From NCBI GenBank assembly GCA_027490155.1, contig JAIXYP010000058.1:1-35668 (forward strand): 35,668 nt of DNA, read 5' to 3'. Origin of the DNA: Cytophagaceae bacterium. GTDB lineage: Bacteria; Bacteroidota; Bacteroidia; Cytophagales; Flexibacteraceae. The number at the start of each line of letters is the position of its first letter. Position 1 is the stretch's first letter. The notes beneath the pieces were generated by a model. That model searched no databases. It saw nothing but the letters and a program-made list of their open reading frames with translations, and was not told where the DNA came from. A program made the position numbers and the translations under genes. Of this stretch, positions 1-9,965 are shown in pieces.

Positions 1-725
1 GTTATTGGGTTGTAGGTATTAACACCATAGACGATGCCACGGACGGTACCTATTTTGGTTAAAGAGTCAGCAACACCAGTGATGGCATTGCGGCTTTTGT
101 ATGGGAGAATCGGGCTGAAGGTAGTGCTAGGGTTGCCACCAATGATAGCACCAACGATTTTGACATCATCCATGCGCCAGGTACCAGTGCCAGCGGTGGC
201 ACCAAATCCATAGATCCGGAAGTCAAGGCTGTCAAGGTTGGCGAAAGTTGTACCACCGAGGCTCAGCCTACGGGTGCGTGACAGAGTGTTGCTCGGCAGG
301 CCTAAGGTGTCAAAATCTGCTGTGTAGCCATCAAGGCTGGTACGGATGCTGATTGAGTTCGGCCCAGTGCTGCTGCGACGCTCAACAAAAATCAGACTAT
401 CAATCCGGACTTTGTATCCAGAGTTAGCCTTAAAGCCGAAGGTAAAGTAGCGGTTAACACTAACAGAAGCACCCTGACCCCATCCATTGGCTGCAAATAC
501 ATTGGCCGTTGGATTGGTCGTCAACAAGGAGTCACCCCGCCTGAAGGGTTTGAAGACGGCGTTCGCTGGCTGGGCATCAGCAGGAGCTGTAGGCTCGGAG
601 CCCACAATACCAGTGAACGAGTATAGAGCGAGCCGCGTGCCTGGTTGGGCCATCGCCTTGTGGGTGATGCCACCCAGACCCGCAAACACGGCAAGGGAAA
701 TAATGAGTATGCGTACCAGTTTCAT
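1..725 (-). CDS. Secreted protein, N-terminal part (probable T9SS cargo), cut by window edge
   Basis: The reading frame opens at an ATG (complement of 723-725) and stays open for 241 codons to the left edge, so the C-terminus is missing. Residues 1-26 form a signal peptide: MKLVR, a hydrophobic core, and cleavage after MAQ (the A-Q type end seen on several secreted proteins here). Residues 27 to about 210 are rich in Ser, Thr, Asn and Gly and read like a beta-sandwich repeat; SLDFRIYGFG and WRMDDVKIVG resemble the end of the jelly-roll domains common in Bacteroidota surface proteins. The last visible residues, GTVRGIVYGVN, resemble the OB-fold-like region that follows such domains in large Bacteroidota exoproteins. 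Export is seen in the sequence; T9SS dependence is inferred, because the sorting domain would lie outside the window. It is divergent from sprA, with a good promoter 50 bp upstream. Function not recognised. Confidence 0.75.
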   Translation of the reverse strand, partial: MKLVRILIISLAVFAGLGGITHKAMAQPGTRLALYSFTGIVGSEPTAPADAQPANAVFKPFRRGDSLLTTNPTANVFAANGWGQGASVSVNRYFTFGFKANSGYKVRIDSLIFVERRSSTGPNSISIRTSLDGYTADFDTLGLPSNTLSRTRRLSLGGTTFANLDSLDFRIYGFGATAGTGTWRMDDVKIVGAIIGGNPSTTFSPILPYKSRNAITGVADSLTKIGTVRGIVYGVNTYNPI

Positions 726-775
726 ATAGAACTGCTTAGGTTGATGCTTTCCGGATAGTTCGGAATTTTGCGGTG

Positions 776-803
776 CAAAGTTACACCTATAAGTGGCGGC
801 CAA
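776..803 (-). promoter_or_regulatory. Bacteroidota-type promoter for the secreted protein gene at 1-725
   Basis: On the minus strand the -7 element TAACTTTG (776-783) matches TAnnTTTG exactly. A TTG that could serve as the -33 element lies at 801-803, 17 bp away. The implied transcript start is about 40-45 nt upstream of the ATG at 725. Confidence 0.6.
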
Positions 804-1081
804 TATTACGCCAATGTTAAGTAGCAATCCGTGCCTACCTAGCGGATTGGTAGACCCAACGGCTAATCAAAAGGCGTGTGATTGTGCGCTTCAAAATGCA
901 AATTTGTTGCTATCAGTCATCCAGAAACTAGGACCCGATTTAACCTGCGGTATTGCTAGACAGTATTAAGTATCGCATAACAATCACGACTTGATCGCAA
1001 TAGCAGTAGATTAAAATCCGTTTACACCATTATGCAGGTCATAATGCCCCAATAGATACGTGGTATTTGCCCATTGCACCT

Positions 1082-1089
1082 TACTTTTG
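1082..1089 (+). promoter_or_regulatory. Candidate -7 promoter element of sprA
   Basis: TACTTTTG is an exact TAnnTTTG match within TTACTTTTG, the same nonamer found ahead of infB and pcrA. No TTG lies at normal spacing; the nearest TTTG (1066-1069) is only 12 bp away. The leader to the 1240 start would be about 145 nt. Confidence 0.45.
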
Positions 1090-1239
1090 TAGTTGGCCTG
1101 TAGTGTGCACAATTGTGTCACTACTGGTCAAGTGTATCTGGCGTGTTATTCAAAGCCCTAGTTACACTCACGACCAGATGGAGCCCTCGAGGCCACCAGG
1201 AAGTCATTTTTACGTCAAGCAGCGCATCTCTTCACCGAC

Positions 1240-4200
1240 TTGAATAAGGCACCTCAGACATACACCTCACTGGACCACAATGTGGCCTTGAGCGATGCCC
1301 GTGGACTTTGCCCTCCTGTCCACCCTGATGGCCAAGGTGTGCGGCCTGGTCAACCAGCCCGTTTTTTGGTGTTAATGGTGGCCTTCCTAACAGCCTTGCT
1401 TACAGGTTTTGGCACCAAAGCCCAGATCCTGACCGATAGTGTTGCAGCTCCTCCAAGCACTAGTCCCACAACCCCAACTGACACAACCAAACCGCAGAAG
1501 TACAAGCCAAGCACAAGACCTAACAACCTGCCTGTCGATAGGCGAGGTGACCCCTTTAGCAACCCTGGCAACACCAGCCCCTTAATGCTGGACAAACCCG
1601 GGAACCTCAAGACCCAAGTTGACCTTGACACCAACGACAATAGCTATACCATCTACGAAAAGATGGGAGATCTGGACTACCGCCCAGCTAGCTCGATGAC
1701 GTTCAAAGAGTACTCGGACTACCGCCAACGGCAGGCCATGAAGAGTTACCTCAAGGGCAAAAGCGAAGGCGAAGGTGGCAATGGGCAGTTGGCCAACAAT
1801 CGGCTGATCCCCAAAATTTTCCTGAACCCAGCCCTAGCCAACATCTTTGGTGGCAATACAGTGGACATCCGGCCCAATGGCACCGTGATGCTCGATTTTG
1901 GGTTCCTGTACCAACAGGTCAACAACCCGGTCCTGCCGATCCAGCAGCAAACCCAGTTTCAGTTCTTGTTTGACCAGCAGATCTCGCTCAACGTGCAGGG
2001 CAAGGTCGGCGAAAAACTCAAGCTGACCCTTAATTATGACACCAAGGCCAACTTTGAGTTCGAGAACAACGTCAAGCTCGAGTACAACAGCCTTGATCAC
2101 GAAATCCTACAAAAGGTAGAGGCTGGCAACGTAAGCCTGCCCCTATCCAACACCCTGATTACAGGCGCCCAAAACCTGTTTGGTGTCAAAACCACCATGC
2201 GCTTTGGCCGTACCAAGGTTGTGGCTGTCGGATCCGTCCAACGGGGTAAGCAGAACAAACTTACCCTACGAGGTGGCAGCCAAACCCGTGACCTCGCTAT
2301 CAGGGCCGATGCCTACGAGGCTAACAAACACTTTTTCCTATCCCAGTTCTTCCGCCAGAACTACGAGCCATCGCTCAACAACCCCGCCATCAACCCACCA
2401 CCTTCTGGCGTGCGGGTCAACAGGGTCGAGGTCTATATCACCAACAGGGCCAACAACACCAGCACCATCCGGAGCATAGCGGGCCTAGCTGACTTGGGGG
2501 AGGCTGCGCCATTTAACCCTGCAAGCACTAGTGTGACAGGCCCACGCCTTGCCACCCGACCTACAAACAATGCCAATAATGACCTTTTCGCCCGTGGTAG
2601 TCGTGACCCACTAGTACGAAGTGTGGACAACACCACCGAACAGCTGACCAATGCCTATGCCTTGCGCCGCAGTGAGGATTTCGAGGTCCTGCGTGGTGCC
2701 CGCAAATTATTGGACAGGGACTTTACCTTTCACCCACAGCTGGGTTACGTATCGCTCAATACACCATTACGTGACGACGAAGTTATTGCTGTTGCTTACG
2801 AATACGCCTTTAATGGCCAAGTCTATAAAGTCGGCGAGCTGACCGAGGATTACCAGTCCCTCCAGCCCAATGACGTGGTGCTGCTTAAGCTGTTGCGGCC
2901 TAGCAAAAACAACTATGTCAGCAACCCGATGTGGCGACTCCAGATGCGGAATATCTACTCTTTGGGTAGTAGCGGCATCAACCGTGAGGGTTTCCAGCTC
3001 CGGATTATCTATCGGGATGATAGCACAGGGGTGGATAACCCTGCCTTACGCCAAGGTGCCCGCCTCAAGAATAAACAGCTGGTGCAGGTCTTTAACCTAG
3101 ACCGCCTCAACCCTGCCAACGAGCTCCAGCCAGATGGCAACTTTGACTTTGTGGAAGGCGTAACGATCGACTCGCGCAATGGGCGGATTATCTTCCCGGT
3201 GCTTGAGCCATTTGGTTCTAATCTAGCTGCCCAGTTCAACGCCGACGAGAACCTATACCGCAACAAATACGTCTTTAGCGAGCTCTACACCCAGGTGCAG
3301 GCAGTCGCGCAACAGGCAGCCAATAAAAACAAATTCTGGTTCACGGGTCGGACGCAGTCTGCTGCTGGTGGTTTTGATGTGCAGTTGCCATCGCCCAACA
3401 TCTCCCCAGGCTCGGTTGTGGTGCAGGCCGGGACGGCAGTCCTGTCCGAAAATACCGACTATACTGTGGACTACCAGCTCGGCAAAGTCAAGATCATCAA
3501 CACTGGTGTCATGAGTGCTGGCCAAGACATCGAGATCAAGTACGAAACTGCCGATTTATTCAGTTTCCAGCAGCGGTCGTTCTTCGGTACACGTGTTGAT
3601 CATACCCTGAGCAAGGACATCAACATTGGTGGAACCTTGCTCTACCTAGACGAGCGGCCTTTGATCCGTCGTGTATCTGTTGGTGAGGAGCCAACGACCA
3701 ACCTAATGTGGGGGCTTGACGTGCAATATCGCAAGGATAGCCGTGTCCTGACCAAGTTGCTGGACAAACTACCCTTCTACGAAACTAAGGAGGTCTCTAA
3801 CATCAACTTCACGGGTGAGTATGCGCGAATCCACCCACTGGCCAACACCTTTGTGGACCCTAGCGGGGCGGGTATCAGCTATGTGGATGACTTTGAGGGC
3901 AGCCGCATCACGACTGACCTGTATCGCCAGCCTACCATCTGGCGCTTAGCGACCACCCCAGTAGGCAAAACGGGTCGCAATACGGCAGCTGGCCCTCTGA
4001 GCTATAATGACTATCGGGCACGGATGGCTTGGTACAACATCGACCAAGTGTTCTATCGCTCGTCAGGTGGGGTCAAACCGGCTAACATCACCGAGGAGTA
4101 CGTCAATAACAACGACTTTGTGCGCCCAGTAGGCCCGCAAGAGGTGTTCCAAAACCGTGACTTGCAGGCCGTGAACCTCAACGAATTCACGATGGACTTG

Positions 4201-7200
4201 GCCTACTATCCACAGGAACGTGGCCAGTATAACTTCAGCACTGACCTCAACCCTGATGGTACCCTGCGCAACCCACGTAACAACTGGGGCGGGATGATGC
4301 GGGGACTGACCACCAACAACGATTTTGATGCTGCCAACATCGAGTTTGTCGAGTTCTGGATGATGTCGCCCTTTAAGGACAATCCCACAGCCGGAGAGAT
4401 CGAGACTAGGATGCCGGACGGTACACTTAAACAGTTCACCGACAACAGTAAGCGCCGGGGCCTATTGCATCTAGACCTAGGAGCAATCTCCGAGGATGTG
4501 ATGCCAGATAACAAATACCAGTTCGAGCAGGGCCTACCAACACCAGGGCAAAGCCAAGGGGTAGCCTCACCGACGGCCTGGGGCTTGGTACCAAACGGGC
4601 AACGCCTCACTCCTGCCTTTAGCAACGATGGGCGGGAGGCACAGGATGTGGGCATTGATGGCCTTAATGATACAGACGAGGGTACCTTCTTCCAGGTTAA
4701 TAGCAGACCCTATGTGCAAGAAGTCGCTCAGCGTGTGACTGACCCCAATGCCATCTCCACCCTGACAACAGACCCAGCGGCGGATAACTATCAGTATTAC
4801 CTCAACGGCCCGACGGACAACAAGATCCTTGACCGCTACAAATACAACAACAACACCCAAGGCAATAGCCCGAACTCCTCGGGTGGGACCTTCACGCCTA
4901 GTAGCTATACCACCCCTGACGAGGAGGACCTTAACAATGACCAGACCCTCAATCAGCTAGATCAGTATTTCAGCTATCAGGTCCGGGTCGACCCACGGGA
5001 GTTGGTTGTAGGCCGCAATTATGTCGTCGATAAACTCGTAACCAACGAGGGTAAGTCCGAGTGGTACCTAATGCGCATCCCGCTACGCGACCTCAACCAC
5101 CCGAACGGTGTGCGTGCTGTCGGCGGACTGGACAACTTCAACAATATGAGGTTTATACGAGTCTGGATGGATGGCTTCGAAGAGCCTGTTGTCCTCAGGA
5201 TGTTGCAGTTCCAGCTTGTGGCCTCTACTTGGCGGCCGTATACCAAACAGTTGACACCTCGTCGCCCTGTCAATGATGACGAACCAGATGGCGCCCTCAC
5301 CGTGGCCACTGTTAACGTGGAAGAAAATGGCGCACAGAACAATGCCATCGGCAAGGTGCCCTACCAGATTCCGCCGAATATCAGCCGTGACCGAGACATC
5401 ACCAGCGGGGTCAACCGCCGCCTTAACGAGCAGTCGCTTTCGGTCTGTGTTGATCGCCTACGGGACAATGATGCCAAGGCCTGTTTCAAGAACGTCAAGT
5501 TTGACTTCCTGAACTATACCCGCCTCCGGATGTTTATCCATGCCCATACGCAGAACGAGCTCACCACCCGTGATGGCGATTTGTCGGCATTCATCAGGCT
5601 AGGAACTGACTTTGAGGAAAACTACTACGAGGTCGAAATCCCACTCAAGCTATCCCCAACTGGCCAAGCCCTAAGTGCTGACCAAACATGGCCATCCGAG
5701 AACGAGCTGGACATCATGTTTGATGACCTTTTTGGGGCCAAGGTGCAACGGAACTTTGCCAAGGTGCCGCTAAATATGGCTTATGCGGTCTATAACGTCC
5801 GGGGTACCCGCCAGAACGTCTATGTCGTCGGCAACCCAGACATGAACGCCTGTAATACCATCATGATGGGCGTCCGGAATAGCTCAGCTGGCCGAGCAGG
5901 ACCAAAGAATGTCTGCGTGTGGTTTAACGAGTTGCGCGTCACGGACTTCGTCAAAAACGAAGGTTGGGGCACTACAGGTCGGCTTGCGGTCAAACTAGCG
6001 GACTTGGGCCAGGTAACGGCTAGCGGTAAGTTCACCAGCATTGGTTTTGGTAGCATCGACCAAAAGATCAGCGAAAGGTCACGGTTCAATAGCTATTCGT
6101 ACAACATGTCTGGCAACATTGCGCTGGACAAGTTCTTGCCCGTCAAGCTCGGCATCAAACTACCGATGTATGCTAGCTATGAGCACCTCGCAACCGACCC
6201 ACAGTATGACCCTCTGAACCCCGACATCAAGTTGGCGGCAACGTTGCAGGCCTTGCGAGAGGATCCGCAGAACAGCTTTAAGGCTGATATGTATGAGGAT
6301 ATGGTGCGGGACCAAACCACCCGACGAAGTATCAACTTTACCAACGTCCAACGGGTCAAAACAGGCAAGGGCCCTAGTCGATCCTATCCTTGGGACATTG
6401 AGAACCTGAACTTCACCTACGCCTATAGCGAGCAGCTCAGGACCAATATCAACATTGCTGACAACACCAACACCCTAACAAAATATGCCGCTGGCTATAA
6501 CTACAGCACCAATGGGGGCATCGTAGAGCCGTTCAAGAACATCAAGTTCATGGACAAGCCCTACCTCAAGTTTATCAAGGAGTTCAACTTTGCCTTCTTG
6601 CCTAGCTTGATCAGTTTCAGGGGGGATCTGGATCGTACCTTCAACCGGAACGTGTTGCGTGGGTCAGACGTATTTGGCGACAATCTAGACCCGACATTTG
6701 AGAAGCTCTTTACCTTTAACCGGACTTATGGACTGCGCTATGCGCCGTTCAAGAGTTTGGTGCTGGACTATTCGGCCAATAGCCAAGCCATCATAGATGA
6801 GCCTGCTGGCGAAGTCAACCAATTAGCCCAAGACTCTATCTGGAAAAACATCCAGAAAGGGGGTCGTACCAAGGTCTTTAACCAAACAATCAGGGCCAAC
6901 TACAAGGTACCTATCGACAAACTGCCCTATATGGACTGGGTAAATGCTGACCTGACCTATGCGGCCGGCACCAACTGGATGGCAGCCCCTACTGCCTTAC
7001 AAGACACTCTAGGTAACGTTATCCAGAACAGCCGCGAACGTGCCCTCAATGGCCAGATCAACCTCGTGAAGTTGTACAACAAGGTAGCTCTCCTGAACAA
7101 GATCAACAACCCGCCAGCCGAGCCACCCAAACCCAAAAAGCCTGCCGATGACCCTAAAGGCCGTGGTAAAACCCCGCCGCCTACTGTCAAGGACACCACC

Positions 7201-8670
7201 AAAAAGGTGCCTCAGTTCAAGTTCCTGAAAGGTATTGCGCGCATCTTGATGTCGGCCCGTACCCTGAACCTGAGCTATACCGTTACTGAGAATACCATCC
7301 TGCCAGGGTTTATTCCGACACCGACTTATGTAGGGATGAATACCGACCTAATGGCACCAGGATGGGCATTCCTCTTGGGTGATCAAGACCCTGAGATCCG
7401 TCGCACTGCTGCCGAAAAAGGCTGGCTAGGCCGCAGTCGCCTCCAGAACCAACCCTTCTCGCAGGTCATGACTGAAAACCTTACGGCTCGGCTTTCGCTA
7501 GAGCCGGTGCGGGATATGCGTATCCAGCTGGATGCTAAGATGACCAGCTCGGCCAACTACTCTGAGATCTGGCGAGATAGTAACCAGATCAAAACCATCC
7601 AGCCGAACTTCCAGTCCTTCAACGCAAGCCGTGGGGGTAGTTATAGTATATCCTACCTATCGATCGGGTCTGCCTTCTTGGCTGGCAATGACAGCGACAA
7701 CAAAAACGAGGCCTTCAAGCGGATGGAGCAGTACCGCACGGTGATCTATGGTCGCCTGATGGATAACTATACTGCCAACAGGGAGCGCATCTTGGCCACA
7801 ACGACTGATACCGCCCTACTTACCCGACCAGAAGAGGCGCGTTATGATTCGAACTCGCAGGATGTGTTGATTCCGGCTTTCTTGGCGGCTTATGGTGGTC
7901 AGGATCCGAATAAAGTAGGGCTCTCTGCTTTCCCTCGTATACCACTACCGAACTGGCGGGTGGACTATGCTGGCCTAACTAAAATCCCTGCTATTGCCGA
8001 GATCTTCAGCTCTGTGAACCTGACCCATAGCTATACCAGCAGCTATAACGTCAGCAGCTATAGCAGTAACTTGGCTTACGGACCTGAGACTTTTGGCCTT
8101 AACAATAGTATTACAGACTACCCCACCCCGACACGAACAACGACCAGCAATGGGCGCAAGATTTTGTTCCAGAGCCCTTATACCATCAGCTCGGTCGTGA
8201 TTACTGAACGCTTTGCCCCAGTGATCGGCATCAACGTCCGGACCAAAAACAAGATCACCCTACGGGCAGACTACAACCGTGATCGCAATATGATGCTCAA
8301 CCTCAGCAATGCGCAGGTGACTGAAACTGCCAGCCAAGACATAACCGTCGGTGGTGGCTATGCGGCTAGTGGGCTCAAGTTGCCGTTCCGGATTCAGGGT
8401 AGGCAGATTGTGTTAACTAATGAGCTACAAGCCCGCATGGATGTCACTTACCGTGAGACCGAAACCGTCCAAAGGCAGCTAGATAGGCCCAATACCATCA
8501 CGATGGGCAACCAAGACTTGCAGCTGAAGCCAAGCGTCAACTACGTCATCAACCAAAGGATGAACGTGCAGGCCTATTACGAATACACGATGAGCAACCC
8601 CAAGATCAGCAATTCGTTCCGACGGGTGCAACAGCGGTTTGGGGTGCAGTTCCGCTTCACCTTGATGTAG
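1240..8670 (+). CDS. sprA: SprA/Sov, outer-membrane translocon of the type IX secretion system
   Basis: SprA forms the very large outer-membrane pore through which T9SS cargo reaches the cell surface. At 2,476 codons the length fits the family (about 2,400-2,500 aa). An exported N-terminus (hydrophobic FLVLMVAFLTALLTGFG, then TKAQ) is followed by repeated beta-strand-rich segments and a C-terminal strand ending in FGVQFRFTLM, as expected for an outer-membrane barrel. Family-like stretches include NPALANIFGG, VDIRPNGTVMLDFGF, YVDDFEGSR and VWFNELRVTDF. A Lys/Pro-rich insertion (PPAEPPKPKKPADDPKG) lies near residue 1960; I recall similar insertions in other SprA proteins. The 1240 start is TTG and would put about 37 residues before the signal peptide; a GTG at 1339 or ATG at 1375 would give a more normal leader, so the start is unsettled. 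It converges on the glycosyltransferase gene, 11 bp beyond its stop. Confidence 0.95.
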   Translation: MNKAPQTYTSLDHNVALSDARGLCPPVHPDGQGVRPGQPARFLVLMVAFLTALLTGFGTKAQILTDSVAAPPSTSPTTPTDTTKPQKYKPSTRPNNLPVDRRGDPFSNPGNTSPLMLDKPGNLKTQVDLDTNDNSYTIYEKMGDLDYRPASSMTFKEYSDYRQRQAMKSYLKGKSEGEGGNGQLANNRLIPKIFLNPALANIFGGNTVDIRPNGTVMLDFGFLYQQVNNPVLPIQQQTQFQFLFDQQISLNVQGKVGEKLKLTLNYDTKANFEFENNVKLEYNSLDHEILQKVEAGNVSLPLSNTLITGAQNLFGVKTTMRFGRTKVVAVGSVQRGKQNKLTLRGGSQTRDLAIRADAYEANKHFFLSQFFRQNYEPSLNNPAINPPPSGVRVNRVEVYITNRANNTSTIRSIAGLADLGEAAPFNPASTSVTGPRLATRPTNNANNDLFARGSRDPLVRSVDNTTEQLTNAYALRRSEDFEVLRGARKLLDRDFTFHPQLGYVSLNTPLRDDEVIAVAYEYAFNGQVYKVGELTEDYQSLQPNDVVLLKLLRPSKNNYVSNPMWRLQMRNIYSLGSSGINREGFQLRIIYRDDSTGVDNPALRQGARLKNKQLVQVFNLDRLNPANELQPDGNFDFVEGVTIDSRNGRIIFPVLEPFGSNLAAQFNADENLYRNKYVFSELYTQVQAVAQQAANKNKFWFTGRTQSAAGGFDVQLPSPNISPGSVVVQAGTAVLSENTDYTVDYQLGKVKIINTGVMSAGQDIEIKYETADLFSFQQRSFFGTRVDHTLSKDINIGGTLLYLDERPLIRRVSVGEEPTTNLMWGLDVQYRKDSRVLTKLLDKLPFYETKEVSNINFTGEYARIHPLANTFVDPSGAGISYVDDFEGSRITTDLYRQPTIWRLATTPVGKTGRNTAAGPLSYNDYRARMAWYNIDQVFYRSSGGVKPANITEEYVNNNDFVRPVGPQEVFQNRDLQAVNLNEFTMDLAYYPQERGQYNFSTDLNPDGTLRNPRNNWGGMMRGLTTNNDFDAANIEFVEFWMMSPFKDNPTAGEIETRMPDGTLKQFTDNSKRRGLLHLDLGAISEDVMPDNKYQFEQGLPTPGQSQGVASPTAWGLVPNGQRLTPAFSNDGREAQDVGIDGLNDTDEGTFFQVNSRPYVQEVAQRVTDPNAISTLTTDPAADNYQYYLNGPTDNKILDRYKYNNNTQGNSPNSSGGTFTPSSYTTPDEEDLNNDQTLNQLDQYFSYQVRVDPRELVVGRNYVVDKLVTNEGKSEWYLMRIPLRDLNHPNGVRAVGGLDNFNNMRFIRVWMDGFEEPVVLRMLQFQLVASTWRPYTKQLTPRRPVNDDEPDGALTVATVNVEENGAQNNAIGKVPYQIPPNISRDRDITSGVNRRLNEQSLSVCVDRLRDNDAKACFKNVKFDFLNYTRLRMFIHAHTQNELTTRDGDLSAFIRLGTDFEENYYEVEIPLKLSPTGQALSADQTWPSENELDIMFDDLFGAKVQRNFAKVPLNMAYAVYNVRGTRQNVYVVGNPDMNACNTIMMGVRNSSAGRAGPKNVCVWFNELRVTDFVKNEGWGTTGRLAVKLADLGQVTASGKFTSIGFGSIDQKISERSRFNSYSYNMSGNIALDKFLPVKLGIKLPMYASYEHLATDPQYDPLNPDIKLAATLQALREDPQNSFKADMYEDMVRDQTTRRSINFTNVQRVKTGKGPSRSYPWDIENLNFTYAYSEQLRTNINIADNTNTLTKYAAGYNYSTNGGIVEPFKNIKFMDKPYLKFIKEFNFAFLPSLISFRGDLDRTFNRNVLRGSDVFGDNLDPTFEKLFTFNRTYGLRYAPFKSLVLDYSANSQAIIDEPAGEVNQLAQDSIWKNIQKGGRTKVFNQTIRANYKVPIDKLPYMDWVNADLTYAAGTNWMAAPTALQDTLGNVIQNSRERALNGQINLVKLYNKVALLNKINNPPAEPPKPKKPADDPKGRGKTPPPTVKDTTKKVPQFKFLKGIARILMSARTLNLSYTVTENTILPGFIPTPTYVGMNTDLMAPGWAFLLGDQDPEIRRTAAEKGWLGRSRLQNQPFSQVMTENLTARLSLEPVRDMRIQLDAKMTSSANYSEIWRDSNQIKTIQPNFQSFNASRGGSYSISYLSIGSAFLAGNDSDNKNEAFKRMEQYRTVIYGRLMDNYTANRERILATTTDTALLTRPEEARYDSNSQDVLIPAFLAAYGGQDPNKVGLSAFPRIPLPNWRVDYAGLTKIPAIAEIFSSVNLTHSYTSSYNVSSYSSNLAYGPETFGLNNSITDYPTPTRTTTSNGRKILFQSPYTISSVVITERFAPVIGINVRTKNKITLRADYNRDRNMMLNLSNAQVTETASQDITVGGGYAASGLKLPFRIQGRQIVLTNELQARMDVTYRETETVQRQLDRPNTITMGNQDLQLKPSVNYVINQRMNVQAYYEYTMSNPKISNSFRRVQQRFGVQFRFTLM

Positions 8671-8681
8671 GGCGGGATTGC

Positions 8682-9899
8682 TTAATAGGTCCTACCCTTC
8701 CACTCAAAACCACGGCCTAACAACGTCCTGAACGCAAAGTAGGCAGCATAGAACGGATAGCCCAAGCCCACAATCATAAAGGCCGAAGTGCGCCACCTGA
8801 TGCCAAGTTGTTGGTAGGTTGGCAATAGCAAGAGGCAGTCTGCCAATAGTTTGTTGGATAGGAATATAGCTAGCTGTGCCCAGCTGATGGTGCCCACCAA
8901 TGCCAACCCAATCAGGACCAGGGTGCCGAAATACCAAAGGCCCAGGCCAGCGGCCAAAAGACTGTAAGCCAGCCCGTCATATTGATCCCACTTGCTAGCC
9001 CAACGGGTGCGCTGCTGCACAAACTGATGCCAAGTTGTGGCCGCAGCGGTCCTGACTAATGCTGATGAAGTCGGTGCAAAGGCCAGCTGCCCAGGGTATT
9101 GCGCTCCCAAACGATGCCAGAGGAACTCATCATCTCCGCTTGGTTGGTGCTCTACACCTTCATAGCCCCGTACCTTTACGAAGGCATGGCGGTAGTAACC
9201 GAGGTTAGCACCATTGCACATGGTGGCCCAGCCATGCCCTAGGGTAGCTCCACCTGTCACGACGAGGCTGCCAAACTCCATCGACTGGAGTTGGGCAAAG
9301 CGGGAGGTGCCTGTTAGTGTCACAGGGCCGGAAACTGCAATCGCCCCTTGGTTCCGCATGGTTTTGACCATGGTCATGATCCAGCTTGTGGGTACCCGGC
9401 AATCCCCATCGGTGGTCAAGATGATGTCGGCAGTGGTGGTGCTGATGGCAGCCATGATGGCCCGCTTTTTGGCCGATGGCATCAGGGCTAGGTTGATGGG
9501 CGAATTGTCCGTATTGTCATTAGCTCTAGGCACAAACTGAAGGGGCTCTACCAACTCTGGCTGGGTGATGAGTTGTAAACGACCGTCTTGTGTCAGGGCT
9601 AGCCGCCTGACTAGGTCTGGGGTGCCATCGGTGCTGGCATCATCCACTACCACAATCCGGACCAAATTGGCGGGGTAGGACTGGATCCAAAGGTCCGCTA
9701 ACAACATCGGCAGGTTCTGCGCCTCGTTCCGGACCGGGATCACGACTGTCACTGTTGGTAGTTCTGCCCCTGTGGTGTCAGTTACTTGGCCTAGTTCATC
9801 CCGTTGATACCAAGTGTCCAGCGTGGTGCGCCAGCCCATAATCAGGTAGATGATAAAGGCAAAGTAGAGGGCTCCCCAAAGGATCACTAAGTAGGACAT
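8682..9899 (-). CDS. Membrane-anchored family 2 glycosyltransferase
   Basis: This 405-aa protein has an N-terminal membrane helix (residues about 3-22), a cytoplasmic GT-A domain and three or so C-terminal helices (about 318-337, 340-360, 372-392). The GT2 catalytic set is complete: VVIPVRNEA (52-60), nucleotide-binding VVDDASTDGT (84-93), the metal-binding DGDC (164-167), GDDEF (255-259) with the likely base, and QQRTRW (295-300), equivalent to the QxxRW motif of processive and lipid-modifying GT2 enzymes. It should transfer a sugar from an NDP-sugar to a lipid or surface-polymer acceptor at the inner membrane; donor and acceptor cannot be read from sequence. It lies 66 bp downstream of the flippase-like gene on the same strand, suggesting co-transcription in one surface glycoconjugate pathway. 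Confidence 0.88.
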   Translation of the reverse strand: MSYLVILWGALYFAFIIYLIMGWRTTLDTWYQRDELGQVTDTTGAELPTVTVVIPVRNEAQNLPMLLADLWIQSYPANLVRIVVVDDASTDGTPDLVRRLALTQDGRLQLITQPELVEPLQFVPRANDNTDNSPINLALMPSAKKRAIMAAISTTTADIILTTDGDCRVPTSWIMTMVKTMRNQGAIAVSGPVTLTGTSRFAQLQSMEFGSLVVTGGATLGHGWATMCNGANLGYYRHAFVKVRGYEGVEHQPSGDDEFLWHRLGAQYPGQLAFAPTSSALVRTAAATTWHQFVQQRTRWASKWDQYDGLAYSLLAAGLGLWYFGTLVLIGLALVGTISWAQLAIFLSNKLLADCLLLLPTYQQLGIRWRTSAFMIVGLGYPFYAAYFAFRTLLGRGFEWKGRTY

Positions 9900-9965
9900 T
9901 CGGTAAGGTGATAGACGGTGAGGGCTTGGCTGATTGGGGTAATGATTGGTTGGGTAGAAGTAATA

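Larger units (their letters stand above)
726..1239. other. Divergent intergenic region, 514 bp
   Basis: It separates the leftward secreted protein gene from rightward sprA and holds a promoter for each. I see no convincing ORF, RNA gene or strong hairpin in the rest. The sprA coding region could start as late as 1339, which would lengthen this gap. Confidence 0.6.
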
